From Corynebacterium aquilae DSM 44791 (GTDB taxonomy: Bacteria; Actinomycetota; Actinomycetes; Mycobacteriales; Mycobacteriaceae), in contig NZ_CP009245.1 in assembly GCF_001941445.1 (NCBI RefSeq), positions 2,317,992 to 2,381,991 of the forward strand: DNA of 64,000 nt. The letters are read 5' to 3'. Shown piece by piece: positions 1-10,746 of the stretch. The notes under the pieces are model-generated. The model worked only from the letters and a program-made list of their open reading frames with translations, had not been told where the DNA came from and did no database searches. The translations under genes were made by a program, and so were the position numbers. Within the stretch, counting starts at the first letter, position 1. The number at the start of each line of letters is the position of its first letter.

Positions 1-1
1 A

Positions 2-1339
2 ACACTGCTACGCGCAGGCCTCTACCCCGGCGATGTGGTGGCCCTATGGCTGCCGAACAGCATTGACTATGTGGTGATGTTTCACGCCATCGCCGCCGCC
101 GGGATGGCCTCCGTCCCAATCCCCGTGTACGCCACCGCTCGCGATGTCAATGAGGCGGTGACCGCCACCGGAGCCAAAGTCGTCATCGACGAGCAAGTGG
201 CTGCCGCGGTCATCGGTGGTGACGCGCACGCACTCGCAGCGGCTGGTGGCACCACTAGCCTGCCCGCCGGTACACAAGTACAACTGCCCCAGGTCGCCGA
301 ACAGGCGGTGGCCAGCATGCCGCTATCCTCCGGGACGACGGGCACCCCGAAGGTAGTGCAGCTGACTCACGCCAACCTCAGCGCGAACATCCGCCAATTC
401 GCCGAGGCGGTACCCATCACCCCCGAGGACACGGTGCTCGCGCCGCTGCCATTGAGCCACATTTATGGCCTCACAGCGACGATGAATGTGCCCTTAGCGA
501 TCGGGGCACACGTGGTGGTGATGCAATTCGACCCCAAAGCCTTCCTGCAAGCATTCGCCGACCACGACATCTCGGTGCTCTTTATCGCCCCACCGGTCGC
601 ACCGCTGCTGGCGGGGGCACCGGAATCGACCCGCTTCGAACACCTCCACCACATCATCAGTGGCGCCGCAGCACTTTCCGAAACCGCCGGCCGCGCAGTC
701 GAGGAACGCACCGGGGCGAAAATCTTGCAGGGCTACGGCATGACGGAAGCTTCCCCCGTCACCCACCTCAGCCGCCTGGACTCCACCCCCCTAGAATCCA
801 TCGGCACCCCGCTGGTCGACACCGAGCACAAAATCATCGACACCATCACCGGTGAAGACATCACTGCCACCGGTAAAGCTGGTGAGCTGTGCGTGCGCGG
901 ACCACAAGTCATGCTCGGCTACCTCAACAACGACACCGCCACCGCCGCCGCACTACAACACGGGTGGCTGCACACCGGCGATATCGGCCAGCAGCTCGCC
1001 GACGGCTCCATCGTGCTATCCGGACGCATCAAGGACATCATCAAGTCCCACGGCGTACAGGTCAGCCCCTCCAAGGTGGAACAAAGACTCATCGAACACC
1101 CTGACATCACCGACGTTGCGGTGTTCCGTGGCACCACCAGCCGCGGGGAAGAATGCCCCCTGGTCGCCTACACCGGGCAGCTAACCCCCGAGGAAGTCCT
1201 CGCCCACAGCCGGCAGGTCCTCACCCGCTACGAATGCCCCCGCGCCGCCTACGCGGTCGACGCAATCCCCCGCAGTGCCTCCGGCAAAATCCTGCGCACC
1301 AAACTCCCCGACGTCATCGGCGCCACGGCAGCCGCCTAA
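2..1339 (+). CDS. AMP-binding acyl-CoA ligase, 5' end outside window
   Basis: Adenylates a carboxylic acid and transfers it to CoA (ANL superfamily, fatty-acyl or 4-coumarate-CoA-ligase-like). The reading frame is open to the first bases of the window (residues LLRAGLYPGD precede the first possible start), so the N-terminus is missing. Visible motifs are the phosphate-binding loop SGTTGTPKVVQLTH, the core GYGMTEASPVTH, the hinge region GWLHTGDIG followed by SGRIKDIIKSHG, and the catalytic C-terminal lysine in RSASGKILRTKL. The C-terminus is complete. The substrate cannot be read from the sequence. The stop is followed closely by a convergent membrane protein gene. Confidence 0.9.
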   Translation, partial: TLLRAGLYPGDVVALWLPNSIDYVVMFHAIAAAGMASVPIPVYATARDVNEAVTATGAKVVIDEQVAAAVIGGDAHALAAAGGTTSLPAGTQVQLPQVAEQAVASMPLSSGTTGTPKVVQLTHANLSANIRQFAEAVPITPEDTVLAPLPLSHIYGLTATMNVPLAIGAHVVVMQFDPKAFLQAFADHDISVLFIAPPVAPLLAGAPESTRFEHLHHIISGAAALSETAGRAVEERTGAKILQGYGMTEASPVTHLSRLDSTPLESIGTPLVDTEHKIIDTITGEDITATGKAGELCVRGPQVMLGYLNNDTATAAALQHGWLHTGDIGQQLADGSIVLSGRIKDIIKSHGVQVSPSKVEQRLIEHPDITDVAVFRGTTSRGEECPLVAYTGQLTPEEVLAHSRQVLTRYECPRAAYAVDAIPRSASGKILRTKLPDVIGATAAA

Positions 1340-1398
1340 ACCCCACCCCCGCACACCGGCTGTGGTGGGGCAAGACCACCCCCACCCCGGCCGGGGAA

Positions 1399-2229
1399 CT
1401 ACCCCTGCAAATCCGCGGCATCATCCTCAAAGAAGCGCACTGCGTCCACCTCATCAGCATCCCCATCTCGATCCGCGTCACCAAACACCCCACTGCGCTC
1501 ATCCACGGGCTCCATCCCCTGCCAATACGCCTCAATCCACATCAACGCAATAATGGGCACCAGCGGGGCAAACAACGGCAACAGGTACAAAGCGAAACGG
1601 GCAACCCCCAAGGCCGCACCCACCACCGCCAAGGTAACCGCCACCAAACCCACCGTGGCCATGCGATGCTGACGGAAAAAAGCAACACCGAAGGCAAAAC
1701 TATGGCCATCGGCAACAGCGACCGGCACAAAAGACAACGGGATCAAAAGCAACAAGGAACCCACCATCGCGACCACCACAGTCGACCACACAATCGCCGG
1801 GCGCCCCTCAGCGGCCTCCAGCATCGTGCCGCCCCACACATGCTGAGAAATGCCAGCCACCGCCAAAGTGCCCACCACCCCCAGCGCCGAAGGCAAAAGG
1901 GACGCGAAAAACGTAGAAAACCAGCGGGGCCGATCGGTGGTGCGGCGCTGCGTCCACACCGCAGACACCGTCACAAAACCCGCAACCCCCACCACCAGCA
2001 TCAACGCAATGATCCCCACCCACCACCAATTATCGCAAGCAACATTGTTGCTGGGCGTAACCACACACTGGTGGCTCAACTTGGTCACCGCCTGCGCCAC
2101 CAAGGTGCCAAACGTGACCCCATACACGAAGCTAAAAGCAATCCATTTGGGCCAACTCATCACAAAGGACGAAGCGCCCCGCACAATCGCATCGGACAGG
2201 TGAATGCGAGCAAAAGCTGAAGTGGACAC
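1399..2229 (-). CDS. Multi-pass membrane protein, unknown function
   Basis: I do not recognise the family. About six hydrophobic segments alternate with short loops, followed by an acidic, charged C-terminal tail rich in Asp and Glu, probably cytoplasmic. The open frame extends to 2346, overlapping the upstream gene, but the first 39 residues look like translated spacer; GTG at 2229 (VSTSAFARIHLSD) and ATG at 2157 (MSWPKWIAFSF) are the realistic starts, and neither has a strong ribosome site. The coding strand is unusually G/T-rich, like the YwiC-like gene just upstream, with which it may be co-transcribed. Confidence 0.6.
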   Translation of the reverse strand: MSTSAFARIHLSDAIVRGASSFVMSWPKWIAFSFVYGVTFGTLVAQAVTKLSHQCVVTPSNNVACDNWWWVGIIALMLVVGVAGFVTVSAVWTQRRTTDRPRWFSTFFASLLPSALGVVGTLAVAGISQHVWGGTMLEAAEGRPAIVWSTVVVAMVGSLLLLIPLSFVPVAVADGHSFAFGVAFFRQHRMATVGLVAVTLAVVGAALGVARFALYLLPLFAPLVPIIALMWIEAYWQGMEPVDERSGVFGDADRDGDADEVDAVRFFEDDAADLQG

Positions 2230-2320
2230 GAAAGATGAGTCTAGACCCCACCCGCCAGGCGTGCAGGCAAAGCAAGCCACACTTTTCCCAGCCACCTGCG
2301 GCACCGCACGGGGCAGCAGC

Positions 2321-3097
2321 CTAAACCAAGGACACCAACACCGCATCCACCACCGCGATCACCCAAATGCCCTCAATCATGCCCACCAACTTCGGAGTCA
2401 TCGGGCGTTGCATCCGCGCACTAATAAAAGGCATCGCCCAGGCGCGGACCGCCACCGCAACCATCACCACAAACGGCCACACCGTGCACAGACCGGCCTG
2501 CCACAACCACGCCACCACCGCCGCAGCCAAAAGGTGATACACCACCGAAGCCGTCAACCACGACTCCTGACCCCGATGACGGATCATCGTCTTCACAAAA
2601 AAGATAGTTCCGCACTGATACAAAGCAATCACCAACGCCACCACCCACAACGATGACATCGTGGCCGAATCGGCCCCCGTCGCCAAGCCACACGCGGGAA
2701 TCAGCCCGGCACTAGCCAGGGTCGTGGACAGCCCAGATGCCACAGAGCGCGGCCTTTTCCTATAGGCCTCCACCACCGCAATGACAACGAGCGGGGCAAA
2801 CCACAGCGCCGACAATAGCACCCGAGGTGCCATGGCAATCACCACAGCACTAGAAACAATGCACAGCAGCCCGTAGGTGAGGCAGGCAGGCTGAAACGTT
2901 TTCTTCCGGGACGGGGGAACCTTCAGCCACAAGCCCAGTGCAAAAAATGCGAAATAGCCGCTAAACCAGGCCAAGGCCAGGGGAAGATGCACCAGGTGCG
3001 GGCGGGTGATGATGATGCCCAGCAGGATAGGCACGATAACCATGACCCAGGCGCCGTGCTGGTCGGGTACCCAGCCGGTATTTTTTCGACGAGACAC
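2321..3097 (-). CDS. YwiC-like integral membrane protein
   Basis: Resembles the YwiC-like family: the N-terminal PDQHGAW signature is followed by paired hydrophobic helices running to the C-terminus, about seven to eight segments in 259 residues. The molecular function of the family is unknown to me. I chose GTG at 3097 (VSRRKNTGWVPDQHGAW) because AAGGGGG lies six bases upstream; an open frame reaching 3154 has no ribosome site. The gene runs into the next minus-strand membrane protein gene with little or no spacing, suggesting one transcript. Confidence 0.75.
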   Translation of the reverse strand: MSRRKNTGWVPDQHGAWVMVIVPILLGIIITRPHLVHLPLALAWFSGYFAFFALGLWLKVPPSRKKTFQPACLTYGLLCIVSSAVVIAMAPRVLLSALWFAPLVVIAVVEAYRKRPRSVASGLSTTLASAGLIPACGLATGADSATMSSLWVVALVIALYQCGTIFFVKTMIRHRGQESWLTASVVYHLLAAAVVAWLWQAGLCTVWPFVVMVAVAVRAWAMPFISARMQRPMTPKLVGMIEGIWVIAVVDAVLVSLV

Positions 3098-3179
3098 AAA
3101 CGCCCCCTTGAGCGACGATGTATTGCATGGTGCGGATGCGGTCAACACCCACACTTAATATGCATTAACAATACCCGTT

Positions 3180-4013
3180 TTAGGTGTTTGCCTCAGCACT
3201 TGCCCACCCCGCCGGAACAGCAACCACCGTATACGCCCCAGGTGAGACCTCCGTATACCCGGCATCCTGAACCACTACTGCCCCGGGCCGGGCGCACAAA
3301 TCAACAAAATCCTCGTGCTCAACATCGCGCACCGACAGAGGAAAACCTTCGCGAGCCCAGCGGGTCACCTCAGCCAGGGACATGCTCGCGGCAAGCAGCA
3401 TGGAACCATGACCAACCTGGGCAGCTGCCTTACCAGTGCTCATCTTCAAGCTCTGGTCGATCGCAATGAGCACCCCATCACTAGAGGCGGGCCCCGGAGC
3501 ATCATCTTCCAAATCGGTGCCCTTGATCTGCAGGCGCGCCACATCCTTGTCGACTTCAGAGACCAGCCCCGGAATAAACGCCCGCGCCTGGGCCTGCCCT
3601 TGCGCTACGGTGATCCCTTCCACGCTGTGGCACCGCCGCCATCCGGCACCATGCGCCCGCCGCGCCACCTTCCTGATCTTCAACCCGTACCACTGATCCA
3701 AACGGCGATAAAACAACGATTCCTCATCCCCCGCATCCCCGACGAGGCAGGCCGCAACGCAGGCCCTGGCCGCGGCGGCGAGAATTTCGCTGCGCGCCGG
3801 TGGCTGGGACTTTTCAATATGCAACACGATCTGCATCGCCCGGGCTGTCGCTGGGGTTTCTTCTTCCCGACGCGGCTGACGTTCGACCAGGTGGGTGTGG
3901 GCCCGGGCAATGGAAGCCTCACTGGCACTCACCGTGACTAAACTTTCCACCTCACCAAGGGGCACGGTGAAAAACTGCTCGGGCGCATCGATGTGAGGGG
4001 TTCGACTGCTCAT
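3180..4013 (-). CDS. Peptidyl-tRNA hydrolase Pth2-domain protein
   Basis: A 277-residue protein whose C-terminal 120 residues carry the archaeal/eukaryotic type Pth2 fold signature: LIAIDQSLKMSTGKAAAQVGHGS, with the conserved Lys and the AQVGH element, and a downstream VVVQDAGYTEVSPGAYTVVAV strand-turn-strand. Pth2 enzymes release peptides from prematurely dissociated peptidyl-tRNA. The N-terminal 150 residues are an actinobacterial extension of unknown role. It precedes serB in the reverse direction; the pair is adjacent in other corynebacteria as I recall. Activity of the full protein is inferred only. Confidence 0.7.
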   Translation of the reverse strand: MSSRTPHIDAPEQFFTVPLGEVESLVTVSASEASIARAHTHLVERQPRREEETPATARAMQIVLHIEKSQPPARSEILAAAARACVAACLVGDAGDEESLFYRRLDQWYGLKIRKVARRAHGAGWRRCHSVEGITVAQGQAQARAFIPGLVSEVDKDVARLQIKGTDLEDDAPGPASSDGVLIAIDQSLKMSTGKAAAQVGHGSMLLAASMSLAEVTRWAREGFPLSVRDVEHEDFVDLCARPGAVVVQDAGYTEVSPGAYTVVAVPAGWASAEANT

Positions 4014-4069
4014 GGGCTCTCCAAAAAATGCGTAGGGGCTTTGGGGTTTTGAGGGGCTTTGAGGGCATG

Positions 4070-4100
4070 AAAAGACCCCGCAGGGAAAGGCTGCAGGGTC
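4070..4100 (-). terminator. Intrinsic terminator of serB
   Basis: Read on the minus strand, GACCCTGCAG and CTGCGGGGTC pair around a short loop and are followed by TTTTC, just after the serB stop. Confidence 0.8.
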
Positions 4101-4108
4101 AGATCAGG

Positions 4109-5425
4109 CTAGTTATTTTCTCCAGAAGGCACGGTGTCTTCGAGTACGGGTTCCCGCTCCGGGAGGGGGACTCGACGATAAGTACCGTCGCCACGATCCG
4201 CCTCGTCGATTTCCTCACGGGAGATACCGAGAATGTAAAGGACCTCGTCCAGGAAGGGGTGGTTCACGCTAGCGTCGGCGACCTCCTTCAGCGCAGGCTT
4301 GGCGTTAAAGGCAATACCGAGGCCGGCCGAGGAGAGCATGTCGATGTCGTTGGCGCCGTCGCCGACAGCCACGGTCTGGTGCATGTGCAGACCGGAATCC
4401 TCGGCGAACTCCTTAAGGAACTCCGCCTTGGCTGCCCGATCCACCACCTTGCCGATGACCCGACCGGTGAGTTTGCCGTCCTCGATTTCCAGGGTGTTGG
4501 CTCGCACGTAGTCCAGCTCAAGTTCTTCCGCGAGGTCTTCGAGGACCTGAATGAAGCCACCGGACACGACAGCCGCGCGGTATCCCATCCGCTTAAGGGT
4601 ACGAATCGTGGTGCGGGCACCCGGGGTGAGCTCAATGCTCTTCGCCACCTCATCAATGACGCTGGCGTCCAAGCCTTTCAGCGCAGCGACGCGCTCACGG
4701 AGAGATTCCTCAAAATCGAGTTCGCCCCGCATGGCGCGTTCGGTAACCTCGGCAACCTCGGCTTCGCGGCCGGCATGTGCGGCCAGCATCTCAATCACTT
4801 CACCGGTGATCAGAGTCGAGTCGCAGTCGAAGCAGATCAAACGCTTCGAGCGTCGCAGCAGGCCGGCGCGCTCGATGGCGATGTCGACACCGATTTCGCG
4901 TGTCAGCGCAGCTAGCGCTTTACGCATTCCAACGCCGCCACCGGGACGTGGGTTGGCGACGGTGATCTTCAGCTCCAAGCCGGTCAGGGGGTAGTCAGCG
5001 ATTCCCCGAATGGTGTCGATGTTCGCGCCGTAGTCGGCCAGGGTTTGGCCGATGCGGGAGATATGGCTGGCGGTCACCGGATCGCCGAGAACAACGACGG
5101 CGTGGGTGGATAGCGGGCGATTTTGGTCGAGGTGGTCTTTCAGCTCGACGGTAACTTCCTGGCCGTAGGCCTGCATGGTGATCTCTAGTCCCTCGGATAG
5201 AACCTCCAAGCGGTCTGCTTCGAGCCCGACGAAAGCTGCGAGGTTGAGCCGGCCCCGGAACTGGGACTGTTCGACGTCGAGGATTTGTACTCGGTGGGAT
5301 GCCAACACCCGGAAGAAAGCTGCGGACACACCGGGGCGGTCGGATCCGTGCACGGTGATCACGGCGGGTGTGAGGCCATCTTCGAGGGCGACTGTGATAT
5401 CGGGGTCTACGGCGTTTTCGTTCAC
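4109..5425 (-). CDS. serB: Phosphoserine phosphatase with ACT-like N-terminus
   Basis: Dephosphorylates phosphoserine, the last step of serine synthesis. Two ACT-like segments occupy roughly residues 20-180 (first: VITVHGSDRPGVSAAFFRVL). The HAD phosphatase follows with the nucleophile motif FDCDSTLITGEVIEML, the serine motif AAVVSGGF, and the Mg-binding GDGANDIDML. At 438 residues it matches the long actinobacterial SerB. The start is GTG at 5425; GGAGG lies about 15-20 bases upstream, which is long, so a downstream start is possible. The ACT segments suggest amino-acid feedback, which is inferred from the domain type. Confidence 0.95.
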   Translation of the reverse strand: MNENAVDPDITVALEDGLTPAVITVHGSDRPGVSAAFFRVLASHRVQILDVEQSQFRGRLNLAAFVGLEADRLEVLSEGLEITMQAYGQEVTVELKDHLDQNRPLSTHAVVVLGDPVTASHISRIGQTLADYGANIDTIRGIADYPLTGLELKITVANPRPGGGVGMRKALAALTREIGVDIAIERAGLLRRSKRLICFDCDSTLITGEVIEMLAAHAGREAEVAEVTERAMRGELDFEESLRERVAALKGLDASVIDEVAKSIELTPGARTTIRTLKRMGYRAAVVSGGFIQVLEDLAEELELDYVRANTLEIEDGKLTGRVIGKVVDRAAKAEFLKEFAEDSGLHMHQTVAVGDGANDIDMLSSAGLGIAFNAKPALKEVADASVNHPFLDEVLYILGISREEIDEADRGDGTYRRVPLPEREPVLEDTVPSGENN

Positions 5426-5465
5426 GCGTTTTATTCTTTCACTCCGGAGGAAAAGTGCCTAAATA

Positions 5466-5515
5466 CACCACTACCCCCGGCCCACTCTCGGAGAGCAGGT
5501 CGGGGGTAAGTGGTG
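5466..5515. terminator. Hairpin between ctaD and serB
   Basis: CACCACTACCCCCG pairs with CGGGGGTAAGTGGTG (one bulge) immediately downstream of the ctaD stop. There is no good U-tract on either strand, so termination is likely but not certain. Confidence 0.6.
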
Positions 5516-5542
5516 CGTAGTGGTCGGTATCGACCGGAGGCT

Positions 5543-7303
5543 TTAAGCCTTGGAGACGGTAGCTTCGTCGCGCTTCATGTCGCCAGCGTCGCGGCCGAGC
5601 ATCGCATCGGACTTGTGGCCGATGTGAGCCTCAGCGCGGAAACGCTCAACCATGTGCGGGTAGTGCAGCTCGAACGCGGGGCGCTCGGAGCGGATACGCG
5701 GCAGGGAGGTGAAGTTGTGGCGCGGCGGCGGGCAGGAGGTTGCCCACTCGAGGGAGTTACCGTAACCCCACGGGTCGTCGACGGTGACGACCTCACCGTA
5801 GCGCCAGGACTTCCAAGCGTTCCAGATGAACGGGATGAAGGAGATACCCAGGATGAAGGAGAAGACGGTGGACACCTGGTTCAGGGTGGTGAAGCCGTCG
5901 GAGTCCAGGTAGTCGGCGTAACGACGGGGCATACCCATGTTGCCCAGCCAGTGCTGGACCAGGAAGGTGCCGTGGAAGCCGATGAACATGAGCCAGAAGT
6001 GGATCTTGCCCAGCTTCTCGTCCAGCATGCGGCCGGTCATCTTCGGGAACCAGAAGTACACGCCAGCGAAGGAAGCGAACACGATGGTGCCGAACAGGGT
6101 GTAGTGGAAGTGAGCAACCACGAAGTAGGTGTCAGAGACGTGGAAGTCCAGCGGCGGGGAGGCCAGCATAATGCCGGTCAGACCACCGAAGAGGAAGGTT
6201 GCGATGAAGCCGAAGGCGAAGATCATCGGGGTCTCCCAGGTCAGGTGACCCTTCCACATGGTGCCAACCCAGTTGAAGAACTTCACGCCGGTAGGCACGG
6301 AGATCAGGAAGGTCATGAAGGAGAAGAACGGCAGCAGGATGGCGCCGGTCACGAACATGTGGTGAGCCCACACGGCCATGGACAGGGCGGCGATGGAGAT
6401 GGTCGCGAAGACCAGACCTGCGTAGCCGAACATCGGCTTGCGGGAGAAGACCGGGAAGATCTCAGACACGATGCCGAAGAACGGCAGTGCGAGGACGTAG
6501 ACCTCGGGGTGGCCGAAGAACCAGAACAGGTGCTGCCACAGGATGGAGCCACCGTTGGCCGGGTCGTAGATGTGGCCGCCGAGCTTGCGGTCGTAGAGGA
6601 TACCCAGAGCAGCTGCGGTCAGCATCGGGAAGATCAGCAGCACCAGCAGAGAGGTGATGAAGATGTTCCAGGTGAAGATCGGCAGGCGGAACATGGTCAT
6701 ACCCGGTGCACGGAGGCACACGATGGTGGTGATCATGTTGATTGCGGATGCAATGGTGCCGATACCACCGACGCCGACGCCGAGGATCCACATGTCAGAA
6801 CCGACGTTCGGGGAGTGGATAGCGTCAGACAGCGGGGAGTACATGGTCCAGCCGAAGTCTGCGGCACCACCGGGGGTGGCGAAGCCGGAAAGCATCATGA
6901 CGCCGCCGGCGCCGGTGAACCAGAAGCCCAGGGCGTTAAGACGGGGGAAAGCCACGTCGGGAGCGCCGATCTGAAGGGGCATGATGTAGTTTGCGAAGCC
7001 CCACACAACGGGGGTTCCGTACAGCAGCAGCATCACGGTGCCGTGCATGGTGAACAGCTGGTTGAACTGCTCGTTCGACAAGAACTGCAGGCCCGGGTGG
7101 TAGAGCTCGGCGCGGATGAGCAGCGCCATAAAGCCACCGAGGAAGAAGAACATGAAGGACATGATGATGTACATGATGCCCAGCGTCTTATGGTCGGTGG
7201 ATGTCAGCATCTTCCAGGCGAAAGTGCCCTTGCGGGCGTTGCCCGTGGGGGCAGGCCGGGCCGGTGCGACCTGGTGGTCGCCCTTTGGCGCGACAGCGGT
7301 CAT
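5543..7303 (-). CDS. ctaD: Cytochrome c oxidase subunit I (aa3 type)
   Basis: Catalytic subunit of the aa3 terminal oxidase, reducing oxygen to water in the cytoplasmic membrane. Twelve hydrophobic helices are visible. Diagnostic elements are the helix II region with heme ligand ([13 protein letters not shown]), the His-Tyr pair in [13 protein letters not shown], the CuB histidines in [11 protein letters not shown], and the heme a/a3 ligand stretch [14 protein letters not shown] at 7303 was chosen because AGGAGG lies five bases upstream; a longer frame to 7336 has no support. In corynebacteria ctaD stands apart from ctaC/ctaE, as here. A GlxR-like half-palindrome lies about 210 bases upstream. 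Confidence 0.97.
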   Translation of the reverse strand: MTAVAPKGDHQVAPARPAPTGNARKGTFAWKMLTSTDHKTLGIMYIIMSFMFFFLGGFMALLIRAELYHPGLQFLSNEQFNQLFTMHGTVMLLLYGTPVVWGFANYIMPLQIGAPDVAFPRLNALGFWFTGAGGVMMLSGFATPGGAADFGWTMYSPLSDAIHSPNVGSDMWILGVGVGGIGTIASAINMITTIVCLRAPGMTMFRLPIFTWNIFITSLLVLLIFPMLTAAALGILYDRKLGGHIYDPANGGSILWQHLFWFFGHPEVYVLALPFFGIVSEIFPVFSRKPMFGYAGLVFATISIAALSMAVWAHHMFVTGAILLPFFSFMTFLISVPTGVKFFNWVGTMWKGHLTWETPMIFAFGFIATFLFGGLTGIMLASPPLDFHVSDTYFVVAHFHYTLFGTIVFASFAGVYFWFPKMTGRMLDEKLGKIHFWLMFIGFHGTFLVQHWLGNMGMPRRYADYLDSDGFTTLNQVSTVFSFILGISFIPFIWNAWKSWRYGEVVTVDDPWGYGNSLEWATSCPPPRHNFTSLPRIRSERPAFELHYPHMVERFRAEAHIGHKSDAMLGRDAGDMKRDEATVSKA

Positions 7304-7763
7304 AGGTTCCTCCTGACTACGCGGTCGTCCCCGCACAATTGCAGGGACGTCCTCTTGGTGCCTTTAGATCGTATCGAAGGCACGCTCGGGTATCTAGCCT
7401 TTTCGTTAGATATCGCAGTCGAGATTACCGCCTTTACCGCCTGTGATCTAACTGGATAAGGGCTACATAAGGGCTGGAAAGTGGCTTTCAACTCACCAAA
7501 CGAATATTTACTGTGACAAATGCCACTGCCCGCTGTGACCCAATGCGCAAATCGCACGCGTCACACCCGTCACCCATAGCCCCCTATTGAGTCATCCTTA
7601 AGTTGGAGAGTTAACCCTTGGGCGCGTCGCTTCGACCATTGTGGGACCAACCTCGTCTAGTTCACCCCCTAATTCGCTTCTGCCCAGCTCTCGCGAACAA
7701 TATTCAACACACAGAGGTTCACTACTACCCCACCCCACCGGCTTGGGCGCGGAGTTCTGGACG
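7304..7763. other. ctaD upstream region, non-coding
   Basis: No supportable gene. It holds the ctaD ribosome site (AGGAGG, 7308-7313) and a GlxR/CRP-like sequence TGTGACAAATGCCACT at 7512-7527 that matches the TGTGA-N6-TCACA consensus at 8 of 10 positions. Control of ctaD by GlxR is an inference. Confidence 0.4.
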
Positions 7764-7798
7764 AAAAAATCCCCATACCCTGCGGGGTATGGGGATTT
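7764..7798. terminator. Terminator of nrdF
   Basis: AAATCCCCATACC and GGTATGGGGATTT form a perfect stem around a 6-base apical segment directly after the nrdF stop; the A/T ends of the stem supply a short U-run on the minus strand. Confidence 0.85.
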
Positions 7799-7809
7799 GG
7801 AGGGAAAAC

Positions 7810-8844
<1,035 letters not shown>

Positions 8845-8920
8845 TTAAGGTGCGGCGCGTACGCCCTCGAACGGTCGTCTTCCAACTCTCGCCTTCACCG
8901 ACCGCCCCACCCGAAGCACA

Positions 8921-8936
8921 CCCCTATATAGAGGTA
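8921..8936 (-). promoter_or_regulatory. NrdR-box-like site at nrdF
   Basis: Core CTATATAGAG at 8924-8933 matches the NrdR-box core CwATATaTwG at 9 of 10 positions, about 100 bases upstream of nrdF, and includes a TATATA that could be a -10. No second phased box is seen, unlike at nrdH, so the call is tentative. Confidence 0.4.
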
Positions 8937-8962
8937 TGTCTTTTTACGGCAGCCGGTGCGCG

Positions 8963-9010
8963 AGAAAGCTCGTTGTGTGGCGCCCTGTCTAGGGCGCACT
9001 TTCTAACGAG
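8963..9010. other. Interlocked inverted repeats upstream of nrdF
   Basis: Order on the plus strand: AGAAAG (8963-8968), CTCGTT (8969-8974), hairpin CGCCCT-GTCT-AGGGCG (8981-8996), CTTTCT (8999-9004), AACGAG (9005-9010). The outer arms can pair either as AGAAAG/CTTTCT or as CTCGTT/AACGAG, or both as a pseudoknot. Whether it is transcribed is unknown. Confidence 0.5.
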
Positions 9011-9505
9011 GGTACGTCATATCAGCCGGCCGGGGAGACACCCACCCCACCCATCTCCCCTACTCCTGAAAAAACCCTGCGCTGATGTGCCGTTTTGTGC
9101 GCCCCGCACGGCTTCGAAGATTATCTCCCGCCCACTTTTATCCCTTGCAATGGCGTCTTGAGGGCGCACAGCCCGAGAGCAGCGATACGGGTTTGTACCC
9201 TGCCTCAGCAAGGGAAGTGTGGACCCTCAGGAAACAGGAAATCGGTGCGGACACTCGGGTTGTGCCGGATTCGATTACAGGAAAGGGATCAACGCCTGGA
9301 AAGCCAAAGCGGAGATCCAAGAAAATTGGATCGGTAGCAAGGCTTGGGCGCTGAAATGCTCGGCTACATCTCGTGATTTGTAGCCCGTTCGGTGTTGGCA
9401 AGTGTTTCCGTTGGGGCTACGACAGTCATTTAATTATTCATCTAATTGATAGGTGTGGCGGTTAAGGATAGGGAAACTTTGCAGGCGAACTGGAAAAACA
9501 GGCGG
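9011..9505. other. nrdF-ftn divergent intergenic region
   Basis: About 500 bases with no supportable gene; short frames here have neither codon bias nor ribosome sites. It should carry upstream promoter elements of both flanking genes, but I could not assign them. Confidence 0.4.
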
Positions 9506-9519
9506 TAGACTGAGCCCCA
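9506..9519 (+). promoter_or_regulatory. Leaderless promoter -10 of ftn
   Basis: TAGACT at 9506-9511 lies exactly seven bases before the ATG at 9519, so transcription would begin at the start codon. No Shine-Dalgarno sequence precedes the ATG. Confidence 0.6.
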
Positions 9520-10016
9520 TGAAACTTTCTGACACTCTTGCACAGGCTTTCAACAAGCAGGTTACTGCCGAGTACGAAGCATCCCTCGTCTACCGCCAGC
9601 TCTCCTTCCTTCTCGACGATCTCGGCCTCGTCGGCATGCGCGACTGGATGAAGCTCCAGGCCGACGAAGAGCTCACCCACGCCCAGATGTTCGCGGACCA
9701 CATGCTCAACCGCGACGCGGTTCCGCAGATCGGCGCCATTGAGGCTCCCTCCCTGACCGTGAACAATGCCGTCGACGCTTTCGAAGCCTCCCTGGCTCAC
9801 GAGCAGAAGATCTCCGGCATGATTCGCGACCTGGCCGCACTGACCCAGGATGAGCGCGATTTCGACTCCCGTCCGCTGATCGACTTCTTCCTGGCAGAGC
9901 AGATTGAGGAAGAGTCCACCGTCGGCGAGATCCTCGACCGTCTTCGCCTCATCGGCTCCGACGGCTCCGGCCTGCTGCGCATCGACGCCGAGCTCGGCGC
10001 CCGCAACGCTGAGTGA
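9519..10016 (+). CDS. ftn: Ferritin
   Basis: Iron-storage protein of 165 residues forming a four-helix bundle and 24-mer shell in the cytoplasm. Ferroxidase ligands appear in QVTAEYEASLVYRQLS (Glu), DEELTHAQMFADHM (Glu-x-x-His) and the later helix FLAEQIEEEST (Gln/Glu). ATG at 9519 begins MKLSDTLAQAFNKQV, the usual start of bacterial ferritins; an upstream frame from 9453 is not supported. It appears leaderless. The position between nrdF and gntR1 matches C. glutamicum as I remember. No convincing DtxR box is visible. Confidence 0.95.
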   Translation: MKLSDTLAQAFNKQVTAEYEASLVYRQLSFLLDDLGLVGMRDWMKLQADEELTHAQMFADHMLNRDAVPQIGAIEAPSLTVNNAVDAFEASLAHEQKISGMIRDLAALTQDERDFDSRPLIDFFLAEQIEEESTVGEILDRLRLIGSDGSGLLRIDAELGARNAE

Positions 10017-10059
10017 TATTGCTCACTAAAGAGCGCGCCTTTATGTAAAGGCTTCATGC

Positions 10060-10090
10060 AGTGCCCCCGCCCTCCGGTGGGGGCACTTTT
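10060..10090 (+). terminator. Terminator of ftn
   Basis: AGTGCCCCC and GGGGGCACT form a stem followed by TTTT, about 45 bases after the ftn stop. Confidence 0.9.
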
Positions 10091-10735
10091 GCGCGAGCAG
10101 CCTCCATCAACCACACACAACTCCCCCACCCGCTTGCCAGCCACCGCGTTTACCGCATAGATAAGGCCACACGCTGGAACAATGGCCAGGCCCACTAAAG
10201 ATTGTGGCTGCCACTATGCAGCGCGCTATACGTTGTTTAATTTTTAGGAACCGAAAACCCCATGAACTCACCCAGTGCCCCACTGGAATAATCTTGCAAT
10301 AACACATAAAATGAGGTGTTTTCACATGTGCTAACCCTCGCCATCACGGCGGGAAATTCATAAGAGTATTAACATATGATTATGGCCCCGTTTTTGGGAG
10401 GTTGTCGTGCAGCGCTCATCGCGCCCATCGACGGCCCACCTGCACGCCACTGTCTGGCATCTGCCCTAAGGCAGCTGTCGACTGTGTCGTCTTCCCAAAA
10501 AGGACCGTGGAACCGAAGGAGCTCCGTGGTAGCGCCGCCTCATGGCGGACGCCGCGAACTTCGCTTTCGCAAGGAACGCTCATTGGCTGAGATTTCTTTT
10601 CGAAAGTTTTCGGATTATGCCCCCACCCGCGGGGCCGTCCGTACTACCATAAGCCCAAAGCGCATGCATTCGTTTTCGATAGTAAGATGCATGCTTCTGG
10701 CAATATCGTGCCAACGCCAATATTGCGCACTGGAA
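10091..10735. other. gntR1 upstream region, non-coding
   Basis: About 650 bases without a gene I can support. A 20-codon frame, GTG at 10407 to TAA at 10469, has GGGAGG six bases upstream and could be a leader peptide, but its codons show no clear bias. A 122-codon frame from 10376 is rejected. Confidence 0.3.
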
Positions 10736-10746
10736 GGGAGGTAACA

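Noticed and set aside
1153..2220. 355-codon plus-strand open frame
   Set aside because: Arg/His/Pro-rich shadow overlapping the end of the acyl-CoA ligase gene and the convergent membrane protein gene.
5510..7459. 649-codon plus-strand open frame
   Set aside because: Antisense to ctaD; the protein is highly charged and His/Glu/Gly-rich with no family features, as expected from the complement of a strongly biased gene.
10376..10744. 122-codon plus-strand frame upstream of gntR1
   Set aside because: No coding bias; overlaps the gntR1 ribosome site.
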